From Avena insularis (Eukaryota > Streptophyta > Magnoliopsida > Poales > Poaceae), in contig CM042691.1 of NCBI GenBank assembly GCA_023614405.1, forward strand, positions 179,710,927 through 179,774,926: 64,000 nucleotides of DNA, in the 5' to 3' direction. The position numbers were made by a program, and so were the translations under genes. Positions 48,053 to 60,100 of this stretch are shown here, one piece after another. The first letter of the stretch is position 1; every line of letters starts with the position of its first letter. A model generated the notes under the pieces. That model was not told where the DNA came from and searched no databases. It was given only the letters and a program-made list of their open reading frames with translations.

Positions 48053-48799
48053 CAACAGCGACTCAATGAGTCAAGAATACAGATATACAGTACAAAGATC
48101 CAAATCACCTGGAAAACGATACAACGTCCGAGTACGGACAAGATGCAAATTGAGCCAAGAGCCCTGAAGAATAACCAATGCTGTCCATAACCCTGCCCAG
48201 GCCAAGCCGGAAGGGTAACTCTGCTAACGACGTCGATCTCAAAACCTGCTCAAATAAAAGGGGTGCCGACAAAGGGCGAAAGAAAAAGAGAGTGGTCGAT
48301 CTTTGAGGCCAATGCAGCGAGACTAGAATTCGGCGGTCCTCGCCTACATAGGTATGGTGGACTGAAGCGGCAGCACAGCATGCACTAAACAACCTATAGA
48401 GACTCAAGATAACTGTCGGCTATCAGAGAGGGATAAGAAATACCTATTCAGAACCAACCTGATTCTACCACCAAACATACCCATCCTGGTATTTCCCCCT
48501 CGAGACCAAACGAGGAAGTCAACCGAGGAACTCACACAGTTGGCAGTTTTATTTATTCAGTTATCGTTGTAGCAATTACTAGTCAGGTATAGATAGTCGT
48601 CCTGATATAATAAGCAGTGGGCACTTTTAATTAACCATTCCATTGTAGTTGCAACACTTACTAGTCAGATACAATTAGCATGAGATATCCCAAACCCAGC
48701 AGTTGTTGGTACTTGTATTTATCCATTCCGTTGTAGTGAAGCTGATTACTAGTCGTATCAGATACAAGTCAAATTATAACAGTAAACTTTAGTTATAGT

Positions 48800-48884
48800 T
48801 GTCTATGATCGAGAACTGTGCTCCAAGTCATCCATAACCACGGACACGGCTTCTCGAAAAGATTTAACCCTGCAGGGGTGCACC
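48800..48884 (-). other. Conserved LTR block (element F, left LTR)
   Basis: Plus strand: TGTCTATGATCGAGAACTG, CTCCAAGTC, TCCATAACCACGGACACGGC, TTCTCGAAAAGATTTAACC, CTGCAGGGGTGCACC. The other F copies are at 53424-53510 and 58039-58123. The inverted repeat is intact only in the right LTR; one arm has a substitution in each of the other two. Confidence 0.62.
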
Positions 48885-51672
48885 AAAGTTTCCACACGCA
48901 CCTACACCCTTGTTGTCAGATCAGGTAGGTACAAGATCACAAAACATACACCCAACGGTATGTCGATGGGGTTTCGGACACGACGTTTCCCAGACCCAAA
49001 GCAAGCACATGGGGGCCACCCCACTAAGCTACCCGTAACAAAGTCGTCCGGTCTCCGAGACGGACCCAGAGGTTTGTCACAATGGCTGTAAACGACTGGG
49101 AACCCGAAAGTGTGACTGGGCTTGTCGATACCGCGAAAACATTCCACATTGGTTCCAAAACAGTACAGGCGCTCCACGCGCAATCGTAAATAAAGCAGTA
49201 AAGCATGGCATAAGTACAGGATAGTAATAAAGCCCCAAACTACTTTGTGGCCCCCGGTACAGTACTTTGAAATCAGGTACTAATCGATGGGGGTGCCCAC
49301 ACACCCCACCTGTGGTTAGCGCGCTCGATCTCGGAACAGGTGTCAAGAACTCGGGGTCCTACGTGACACCAGTGAGCGGTTAAAAACCAAATATTGTCTA
49401 TTACCCACCGGTGCCTCTGCATTTACCTACTTTCAATTTTAGTTATTACACGGTAATTAAAGCCATGATCATCTCTAACATTAAACATGCGGCATTACTC
49501 CAACAACTGTGGTACTGGACGACACGCAACAACACTTGAGCAAGCGACTACGACGCGCAAGTCCAACTATCTAGCAAACAACAGGTAATAGGATGTGTCC
49601 AAGGCAATATAAGGCTGCAAGGATATCACGGGTACGAAAACTAGAGCATCGCAACACAGATAGCAATAGATCAACAGGAGGGAATAAATACTATAAAAGT
49701 AAGATGGGTAGAAAGGGGAAGATTGCTCGCCTGGAAACATTGCCGAAGGTTTATCTAAATGTCGGGTCGACTCTCGCATCAACTCATCGGCCTAATCCGT
49801 GAAGAAGCAAAGCACTAGAAGAAACACCGGATGCACTATTTAATACTACGTCAAAAGATCGGGCATGATGCATGTATGATGTATGACATGGCAAGGATGC
49901 GATGCAATTATACCATATTAAGTGGAACCGGGGTCCCGGCAATTTATTACATGGTTCATGTTGTCTAGATACCCCGCAATTTAAATGTTGCATTAACAAG
50001 ACAAAAGATAGCACCGGTTCACTACACAAATTTAAATGGGACCAATATAAAACTATATTTGCCCGCATATAGACCCCATATTTAATTTAGGTGAATCGTC
50101 GAAACACCCCCAAACACCCACAATATGTATGCAAGCATGACAATTTAATATGCAACAAGATCAATATCATATATTATAAAAATATACGAGGGGTCTCGGA
50201 TAGGGGTCACACATTGAGGGGTCTCGACGAACTTGGGATTCAACGAGGGGTTCGGGTACCGTGAAGGAGGCTTGGTGTCCTGGTATAAGATCTTGTCGAT
50301 GATTCTTCTAGCGATCTTCGGGTTCGTCTTCTCTCATCAGTCATCGGGGCACCCTAGGTCGGTTCTTCAGAGGACACCACGATTCTTCAGGCCGAGACAT
50401 GGAGTTCCTTTCCATGATAGGGCACTAATTGTAACCATACAGAGGTGCTTGAGACATAGAGGCAAGGAACAAAGCATGAGGCCCAGGTATAACAATAGAA
50501 GGCGGTGAGCAGGATGTACGGTGGCATGTGACCAAGAGGAGAAGGATAGCGGCCACGGCTGCTGAAGACGGCGACACCAAGCGGGGCCAGAGAGAAGGAC
50601 GGCTACACCTGTGGCTTGAAGAGGAAGAGGGTCGGCGGGGTGAGGGAGATCCCAGTGGAAGTGGCTTGGACGAGGAGGAAGGCCGGGGCGAGGCGGCGCT
50701 CTGCAGTGCAGGGAGGCCACAACCGATCGTGGGGTCGCTGGCGAGGACAGGAGGAGGCCGAGGCGCTGTAGAGCTCCTCCTGGCGATGACATGCGAGGAG
50801 AAGGAGCCGCCGCGGGGCTCTGGGGCAGGGCGGCCAAGGAGAGATGGTGGCGCCGGGGAGAGCGAGGGAGGGGGTCGACGGCAGGGCGCGGGTGGTGAGG
50901 TGGCCGCGGGAGCGCGCCGGCAGAGGGGCGACCTGCAAGCGGAGGCGACGACGCACAGGAGAGAAGGAGGACGCGGGACGCTCGGGATCCGATGGCGACC
51001 GCTCACGACGGAAGGGAGCACCTGGCTCAGGAGCGAGGAGAGGGAGGCGCAGGAGGCGACGGGCGCTTGGGAAGCTAGGAGCCCTGGCGGCGGTGGAGCC
51101 TGGTACGGGGCCGAGGGAGGCGATGGTGTCGGGAAGGGGGTGAATCGCGAGGGAGAGTGGTTGCGGGGCCAGGGTGGGGTCGGGCTTCGCGTGAGGAAAA
51201 CGCGGACGAGGCAGTCGAGTCGAGACGAGGGGATGGGACCAGGGGTTGAGAGGATGGATGTGGAAGCGGTCAAGGGAGCGGGGCGCACTACTGCCTCCCT
51301 GGCGGCTGCGGGGTGGAGGGAGTGGGGTGAGGGCTAGGGAGTGGGGTTAGGTTTTGGTAGATTAGGGTTTCGTTTGGGTAGTAGGTGGTCTGGCTGGTTG
51401 GGCTTTTGGGCCGGACGGCTGGACTGCCCCCTAAAAAAATAGTTTTGTTATTTCTTTTGTTTAAAATAAACTTTTGTAAACAGTTTTAGACAAATAAAAG
51501 ATCCGGCTGGACCGACGGTTTTGGTTTGAACAAAGAGGGGAGAATATTAATATGGAAAACCAAGTAGGTCTTTTAGCAAAATAGTTTTAGTCAATTAGAT
51601 GCATGCTGATGATGATGCACAAAACAAAAACACCAAGTGATTTTCTAGTAGTGGTTTTATCCGGGTGCTACA

Positions 51673-52519
51673 ATTCGACACCACTAACAATGGATCTCGT
51701 CCTCGAGATCCGCCTCATGGTACGGGGAAGAAGGCAGACGGTCTGAATCTTCTCGTCCCGTGTAGATCTCCGCGACACCACTAACAATGGATTCTTTCTT
51801 CGTATTGAAATTGGCGACACCGCCAACAAGGGGTCGTTGTTCACGTCCGTCAAGAGAACACTCCGGAGAGACAAAGACGAAGTTAAAGGTAAGGCCATCT
51901 TTAACTTCCATGGAATGAGTATAATTGCATTGATCCACCATTAAATGTACAAGAGCAAATGATAAGAGTAGTCGGATGGTGATCAGTCCATCGCGCACCC
52001 AAAGCATTACTCTGCACATGAATAGTAGAATTATGCAACCAACTCTCGGAATTCAGACTGATGATCTCAACAAGCGAGGTTCATAAACTAAGGAGGGATG
52101 GAGATTTTCATCAGATCTGATGTAGATGACTTCGTCGTGTCGGAGAACACCGGAAGATACAAAGAAAAATTTTAGTGGATTTTTGGGTCCACTTAAAGAT
52201 ACAACAGATGAAAGATTCATCAGATAGCGTGAAGACCAGTTGTCGAAGCACCGTTAACAAAGGATGGAAGTGAGAACCTGAAGGTACGACGGAAACCCAA
52301 CCACGAGAATTCCTGGACTCGAAGAAAATATAAGAGAGCAGATTCAAAACACGCAGAGGTAAGAGGAGAATAGCAAAGGGTAAGGAGTAAAAGCAGACCT
52401 AATCAGATCTATCCAACCGATTTTTCAAATAGTTTTGACACACTACAATGTCCATTAGCTAGGTTATCCTACAGGCTGGACCAGTGGGGTATCGTAACTG
52501 CTGAGCTCTGATACCACTC
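51673..52519 (-). other. Element F interior 1 (847 bp, non-coding)
   Basis: It differs from interior 2 by roughly 15-25 substitutions by eye. It holds a 19-bp direct repeat (GACACCACTAACAATGGAT at about 51679 and 51774). The segment 51948-52025 resembles the element D leader near 20660-20760, including ACAAGAGCAAATGATAAGAG and GCACATGAATA. Sequence next to the 3' LTR (GATCTCGTCCTCGAGATCC) resembles the end of D near 15925-15945. No clear polypurine tract is seen. Confidence 0.8.
52505..52516 (-). other. Primer binding site in F interior 1
   Basis: The sense strand reads TGGTATCAGAGC, a perfect initiator Met tRNA site, three bases from the LTR. Confidence 0.9.
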
Positions 52520-55500
52520 TGTAACACCCTCAGAATCGACCCTATGCAAGTTTTAGCGCCTCCCGCCAAACCCGCATAGAAACGATTCAAAGGTGCCCAC
52601 CAGGCACTTGCGTGCGGGTGGAAAACGAAGTAATATCATTACACAATAGTCCTCGGTGGCACCCACAAAACATATATATACAATAGAGACTCAATGAGTC
52701 AAGAATACAGATATACAGTACAAAGATCCAAATCACCTGGAAAACGATACAGCGTCCGAGTACGGACAAGATGCAAATTGAGCTAAGAGCCCTGAAGAAT
52801 AACCAATGGCGTCCATAACCCTGCCCATGCCAAGCCGGAAGGGTAACCCTGCTAACGACGTCGATCTCAAAACCTGCTCAAATAAAAGGGGTGCCGACAA
52901 AGGGCGAAAGAAAAAGAGAGCGGTCGATCGAGGCCAAGACAGCGAGACTAGAATTCGGCGGTCCTCGCCTACATAGGTATGGTGGACTGAAGCGGCAGCG
53001 CAGCATGCACTAAACAACCTATAGAGACTCAAGATAACTGTCGGCTATCAGAGAGGGATAAGAAAGACCTATTCGGAACCAACCTGATTCTACCACCAAA
53101 CATACCCATCCTGATATTTCCCCCTCGAGACCAAACGAGGAAGTCAACCGAGGAACTCACACAGTTGGCAGTTTTATTTATTCAGTTATCGTTGTAGCAA
53201 TTACTAGTTAGGTATAGATAGTTGTCCTGATATAATAAGCAGTGGGCACTTTTAATTAACCATTCCATTGTAGTTGCAACACTTACTAGTCAGATACAAT
53301 TAGCATGAGATATCCCAAACCCAGCAGTTGTTGGTACTTTTATTTATCCATTCCGTTGTAGTGAAGCTGATTACTAGTCGTATCAGATACAAGTCAAATT
53401 ATAACAGTAAACTTTAGTTATAGTTGTCTATGATCGAGAACTGTGCTCCAAGTCGTCCATAACCGCGGGCACGGCTTCTCGAAAAGATTTAACCCTGCAG
53501 GGGTGCACCAAAGTTTCCACACGCACCTACACCCTTGTTGTCAGATCAGGTAGGTACAAGTTCATAAAACATACACCCAACGGTATGTCGACGGGGTTTC
53601 GGACACGACGTTTCCCAGACCCAAAGCAAGCACATGGGGGCCACCCCACTAAGCTACCCGTAACAAAGTCGGCCGGTCTCCGAGACGGACCCAGAGGTTT
53701 GTGACAATGGTCAGTAACGATCGGAACCCGAAAGTGTGACTGGGCTTGTCGATACCGCGAAAACATTCCACATTGGTTCCAAAACAGTACAGACGCTCCA
53801 CGCGCAATCGTAAATAAAGCAGTAAAACATGGCATAAGTACAGGATTGTAATAAAGCCTCAAACTACTTTGTGGCCCCCGGTACAGTACTTTGAAATCAG
53901 GTACTAATCGATGGGGGTGCCCACACACCCCACTTGTGGTTAGCGCGCTCGATCTCGGAACAGGTGTCAAGAACTCGGGGTCCTACGGGACACCAGTGAG
54001 CGGTTAAAAACCAAATATTGTCTATTACCCACCGGTGCCTCTGCATTTACCTACTTTCAATTTTAGTTATTAAACGGTAATTAAAGCCATGATCATCTCT
54101 AACATTAAACATGCGGCATTACTCCAACAACTGTGGTACTGGACGACACGCAACAACACTTGAGCAAGCGACTATGACGCGCAAGTCCAACTATCTAGCA
54201 AACAACAGGTAATAGGATGTGTCCAAGGCAATATAAGGCTGCAAGGGATATCACGGGTACGAAAACTAGAGCATCGCAACACAGATAGCAATAGATCAAC
54301 AGGAGGGAATAAATACTATAAAAGTAAGATGGGTAGAAAGGGGGAGATTGCTCGCCTGGAAACATTGCCGAATGTTTATCTGAAGGTCGGGTCGACTCTC
54401 GCATCAACTCATCGGCCTAATCCGTGAAGAAGCAAAGCACTAGAAGAAACACCGGATGCACTATTTAATACTACGGCAAAAGATCGGACATGATGCATGT
54501 ATGATGTATGACATGGAAAGGATGCGATGCAATTATACCATATTAAGTGGAACCGGGGTCCCGGCAATTTATTACATGGTTCATGTTGTCTAGATACCCC
54601 ACAATTTAAATGTTGCATTAACAAGACAAAGTTAGCACCGGTTCGCTACACAAATTTAAATGGGACCAATATAAAACTAGATTTGCCTGCATATAGACCC
54701 CATATTTAATTTAGGTGAATCTTCGAAACACCCCCAAACACCCACAATATGTATGCAAGCATGACAATTTAATATGCAACAAGATCAATATCATATATTA
54801 TAAAAATATACGAGGGGTCTCGGATAGGGGTCACACATTGAGGGGTCTCGACGAACTTGGGATTCACCGAGGGGTTCGGGTACCGTGAAGGAGGCTTGGT
54901 GTCCTGGTAGAAGATTTTGTCGATGATTCTTCTAGCGATCTTTCAGTTCGTCTTCTCTCATCAGTCATCGGGGCACCCTAGGTCGGTTCTTCAGAGGACA
55001 CCGTGATTCTTCAGGCCGAGACATGGAGTTCCTTTCCGTGATAGGGCACTAATTGTAACCATACAGAGGTGCTTGAGACATAGAGGCAAGGAACAAAGCA
55101 TGAGGCCCACGTATAACAATAGAAGGCGGTGAGCAGGATGTACGGTGGCATGTGACCAAGAGGAGAAGGACAGAGGCCACGGCTGCTAAAGACGGCGACA
55201 CCAAGCGGGGCCAGAGAGAAGGACGGCTACACCTGTGGCTTGAAGAGGAAGAGGGTCGGCGGGGTGAGGGAGATCCCAGTGGAAGTGGCTTGGACAAGGA
55301 GGAAGGCCGGGGCGAGGCGGCGCTCTGCAGTGCAGGGAGGCCACAGCCGATCGTGGGGTCGCTGGCGAGGACAGGAGGAGGCCGAGGCGCTGCAGAGCTC
55401 CTCCTGGCGATGACATGCGAGGAGAACGAGCCGCCGCGGGGCTCTGGCGGAAGGGCGGCCAAGGAGAGATGGTGGCGCCGGGGAGAGCGAGGGAGGGGGT

Positions 55501-56291
55501 CGACGGCAGGGCGCGGGTGGTGAGGTGGCAGGAGGCCTGCTGCCAGAGAGGCCGACCTGCAGGCGGAGGCGACGGCGCACAGGAGAGAAGGAGGACGCGG
55601 GACGCTCGGGATCCGACGGCGGGCGCTCGCGACGGAAGGGAGCACTTGGCTCGGGAGCGAGGAGAGGGAGGCGCAGGAGGCGACGGGCGCTCGGGAAGGG
55701 AGGAGCCCTGGCGGCGGTGGAGCCTGGTACAGGGCTGAGGGAGGCGATGGCGTCGGGAAGGGGGTGCATTGCGAGGGAGAGTGGTTAGGGGCAGGGGTGG
55801 GGTCAAGCGTGAGGAAAACACGGACGAGGCAGTCGAGTCGGGACGTGGGGATGGGACCAGGGGTTGAGAGGAAGGATGCGGAAGCGGTCAAGGGAGCGGG
55901 GCGCACTACTGCCTCCCTGGCGGCTGCGGGGTGGAGGGAGTGGGGTGAGGGCTAGGGAGTGGGGTTAGGTTTTGGTAGATTAGGGTTTCGTTTGGGTAGT
56001 AGGTGGTCTGGCCGGTTGGGCTTTTGGGCCGGACGGCTAGACTGCCCCCTAAAAAAATAGTTTTGTTATTTCTTTTGTTTTAAATAAACTTTTGTAAACA
56101 GTTTTAGACAAATAAAAGATCCGGCTGGACCGATGGTTTTGGTTTGAACAAAGAGGGGAGAATATTAATATGGAAAACCAAGTAGGTCTTTTAGCAAAAT
56201 AGTTTTAGTCAATTAGATGCATGCTGATGATGATGCACAAAACAAAAACACCAAACGATTTTCTAGTAGTGGTTTTACCCGGGGTGCTACA
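52520..56291 (-). repeat. Element F LTR, middle copy (3,772 bp)
   Basis: Same termini as the left copy. It differs by scattered substitutions and by short clustered changes (near 53705-53725 and in the GC-rich part near 55525-55550, where CCGCGGGAGCGCGCCGGC-type sequence is altered). It serves as 3' LTR to one interior and 5' LTR to the other. Confidence 0.92.
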
Positions 56292-57138
56292 ATTCGACAC
56301 CACTAACAATGGATATCGTCCTCGAGATCCGCCTCATGGTACGGGGAAGAAGGCTGACGGTCTGAATCTTCTCGTCCCGTTTAGATCTCCGCGACACCAC
56401 TAATAATGGATTCTTTCTTCGTATTGAAATTGGCGACACCGCCAACAAGGGGTCGTTGTTCACGTCCGTCAAGAGAACACTCCGGAGAGACAAAGACGAA
56501 GTTAAAGGTAAGACCATCTTTAACTTCCATGGAATGAGTATAATTGCATTGATCCACCATTCAATGTACAAGAGCAAATGATAAGAGTAGTCGGATGGTC
56601 ATCAATCCATTGCGCACCCAAAGCATTACTCTGCACATGAATAGTAGAATTATGCAACCAACTCTCGGAATTCAGACTGATGATCTCAACAAGCGAGGTT
56701 CATAAACTAAGGAGGGATGGAGATTTTCATCAGATCTGATGTAGATGACTTCATCGTGTCGGAGAACACCGGAAGATACAAAGAAAATTTTTAGTGGATT
56801 TTTGGGTCCACTTAAAGATACAACAGATGAAAGATTCATCAGATAGCGTGAAGACTAGTTGTCGAAGCACCGTTAACAAAGTATGGAAGTGAGAACCTGA
56901 AGGTACGACGGAAACCCAACAACGAGAATTCCTAGACTCGAAGAAAAGATAAGAGAGCAGATTCAAAACACGTAGAGGTAAGAGGAGAATAGCAAAGGGT
57001 AAGGAGTAAAAGCAGACCTAATCAGATCTATCCAACCGATTTTTCAAATAGTTTTGACACACTACAACGTCCGTTAGCTAGGTTATCCTACAGGCTGGAC
57101 CAGTGGGGTATCGTAACTGCTGAGCTCTGATACCACTC
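56292..57138 (-). other. Element F interior 2 (847 bp, non-coding)
   Basis: The same length and order as interior 1, with a perfect primer site at 57124-57135. No coding region. Confidence 0.82.
57124..57135 (-). other. Primer binding site in F interior 2
   Basis: TGGTATCAGAGC on the sense strand, next to the right-hand LTR. For the outermost element this is the functional one. Confidence 0.9.
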
Positions 57139-60100
57139 TGTAACACCCTCAGAATCGACCCTATGCAAGTTTTAGCGCCTCCCGCCAAACCCGCATAGAA
57201 ACGATTCAAAGGTGCCCACCAGGCACTTGCGTGCGGGTGGAAAACGAAGTAATATCATTACACAATAGTCCTCGATGGAACCCACAAAACATATATATAC
57301 AACAGCGACTCAATGAGTCAAGAATACAGATATACGGTACAAAGATCCAAATCACCGAAAAGCGATACAGCGTCCGAAATGCGGACAAGATGCAAATTGA
57401 GCTAAGAGCCCGAAGAATAACCAATGGCATCCATAACCTGCCCAGCCAAGCCGAAAAGGGTAACCGCTAACGACGCCGATCTCAAAACCTGCTCAAATAA
57501 AAGGGTGCCGACAAAGGAGAAAGAAAAGAGAGCGGTCAAGATTACTAAGGCCAAGACTGCAGCGAGACTAGAATTCGGTCCTCGCCTACATAGGTATGGT
57601 GGATCAAGCGACAGAAAGATGCACTAAACAACCTACAGAGACTCAAGATAACTGTCGGCTATCAGAGAGGGATAAGAAAGACCTATTCAGAACCAACCGG
57701 ATTCTACCACCAAACATACCCATCCTGGTATTTCCCCCTCGAGACCAAACGAGGAAGTCAACCGAGGAACTCACACAGTTGGCAGTTTTATTTATTCAGT
57801 TATCGTTGTAGCAATTACTAGTCAGGTATAGATAGTCGTCCTGATATAATAAGCAGTGGGCACTTTTAATTAACCATTCCATTGTAGTTGCAACACTTAC
57901 TAGTCAGATACAATTAGCATGAGATATCCCAAACCCAGCTGTTGTTGGTACTTTTATTTATCCATTCCGTTGCAGTGAAGCTGATTACTAGTCGTATCAG
58001 ATACAAGTCAAATTATAACAGTAAACTTTAGTTATAGTTGTCTATGATCGAGAAATGTGCTCCAAGTCGTCCATAACTGCGGACACGGCTTCTCGAAAAG
58101 ATTTAACCCTGCAGGGGTGCACCAAAGTTTCCACACGCACCTACACCCTTGTTGTCAGATCAGGTAGGTACAAGATCACAAAACATACACCCAACGGTAT
58201 GTCGACGGGGTTTCGGACACGACGTTTCGCAGACCCAAAGCAAGCACATGGGGGCCACCCCACTAAGCTACCCGTAACAAAGTCGGCCGGTCTCCGAGAC
58301 GGACCCAGAGGTTTGTGACAATGGATGTAAATGACTGGGAACCCGAAAGTGTGACTGGGCTTGTCGATACCGCGAAAACATTCCACATTGGTTCCAAAAT
58401 AGTACAGGCGCTCCACGCGCAATCGTAAATAATGCAGTAAAACATGGCATAAGTACAGGATTGTAATAAAGCCCCAAACTACTTTGTGGCCCCCGTTACA
58501 GTACTTTGAAATCAGGTACTAATCGATGGGGGTGCCCACACACCCCACTTGTGGTTAGCGCGCCGATCTCTAACAGTGTCAAGAACTCGGGTCCCACGGA
58601 CACCAAAGGAGCGGTTAAAAACCAAATATTGTCTATTACCCACCGGTGCCTCTGCATTTACCTACTTTCAATTTTAGTTATTAAACGGTAATTAAAGCCA
58701 TGATCATCTCTAACATTAAACATGCGGCATTACTCCAACAACTATGGTACTGGACGACACGCATCAACACTTGAGCAAGTGACTACGACGCGCAAGTCCA
58801 ACTATCTAGCAAACAACAGGTAATAGGATGTGTCCAAGGCAATATAAGGCTGCAAGGGATATCACGGGTACGAAAACTAGAGCATCGCAACACAGATAGC
58901 AATAGATCAACAGGAGGGAATAAATACTATAAAAGTAAGATGGGTAGAAAGGGGGAGATTGCTCGCCTGGAAACATTGCCAAAGGTTTATCTGAAGGTCG
59001 GGTCGACTCTCGCATCAACTCATCGGCCCTAATCCGTGAAGAAGCAAAGCACTAGAAGAAACACCGGATGCACTATTTAATACTACGGCAAAAGTTCGGG
59101 CATGATGCATGTATGATGTATGACATGGCAAGGATGCGATGCAATTATACCATATTAAGTGGAACCGTGGTCCCGGCAATTTATTACATGGTTCATGTTG
59201 TCTAGATACCCCGCAATTTAAATGTTGCATTAACAAGACAAAAGATAGCACCGGTTCGCTACACAAATTTAAATGGGACCAATATAAAACTAGATTTGCC
59301 CGAATATAGACCCCATATTTAATTTAGGTGAATCGTCGAAACACCCCCAAACACCCAAAATATGTATGAAAGCATGACAATTTAATATGCAACAAGATCA
59401 ATATCATATATTATAAAAATATACAAGGGGTCTCGGATAGGGGTCACACATTGAGGGGTCTCGACGAACTTGGGATTCACCGAGGGGTTCGGGTACCGTG
59501 AAGGAGGCTTGGTGTCCTGGTAGAAGATCTTGTCAATGATTCTTCTAGCAATCTTCGGGTTCGTCTTCTCTCATCAGTCATCGGGGCACCCTAGGTCAGT
59601 TCTTCAGAGGACACCGTGATTCTTCAGGCCGAGACATGGAGTTCCTTTCCGTGATAGGGCACTGATTGTAACCATACAGAGGTGCTTGAGACATAGAGGC
59701 AAGGAACAAAGCATGAGGCCCACGTATAACAATAGAAAGCGGTGAGCAGGATGTACGGTGGCATGTGACCAAGAGGAGAAGGATAGCGGCCACGGCTGCT
59801 GAAGACGGCAACACCAAGCGGGGCCAGATAGAAGGACGGCTACACCTGTGGCTTGAAGAGGAAGAGGGTCGGCGGGGTGAGGGAGATCCCAGTGGAAGTG
59901 GCTTGGACGAGGAGGAAGGCCGGGGTGAGGCGGCGCTCTGCAGTGCAGGGAGGCCACAGCCGATCGTGGGGTCGCTGGCAAGGACAGGAGGAGGCCGAGG
60001 CGCTGCAGAGCTCCTCCTGGCGACGACATGCAAGGAGAAGGAGCCGCCGCGGGGCTCTGGCGGCAGGGCGGCCAAGGAGATATGGTGGCTCCGGGGAGAG

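Larger units (their letters stand above)
47892..51672 (-). repeat. Element F LTR, left copy (outermost 3' LTR, 3,781 bp)
   Basis: In the plus direction it begins TGTAACACCCTCAG and ends GGGTGCTACA. The TATA-like run CATATATATA is at 48043-48052, next to the palindrome GACTCAATGAGTC (48061-48073). The conserved block is at 48800-48884. The GC-rich region 50420-51340 is open on both strands and is followed by a telobox-like TTAGGGTTT near 51363. The long GC-rich frames are broken in the other two copies and are therefore not taken as genes. Confidence 0.92.

Noticed and set aside
50425..51337. Long overlapping open frames on both strands (up to 287 codons) in the GC-rich part of the F LTR
   Set aside because: They lie inside an LTR and have Pro/Arg/Ser- or Gly/Glu/Arg-rich low-complexity translations. 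The plus-strand frame is cut to about 123 codons in the other two LTR copies. GC-rich sequence alone explains them.
55049..55906. Second and third copies of the same GC-rich frames (also 59596-60526)
   Set aside because: Same LTR region. Reading frames differ between copies by indels, so there is no sign of protein conservation.
47892..57138. Interpretation of F as two separate full insertions side by side
   Set aside because: No target duplication is visible at the inner junctions and the middle LTR is shared, so one tandem insertion or recombination product is simpler.
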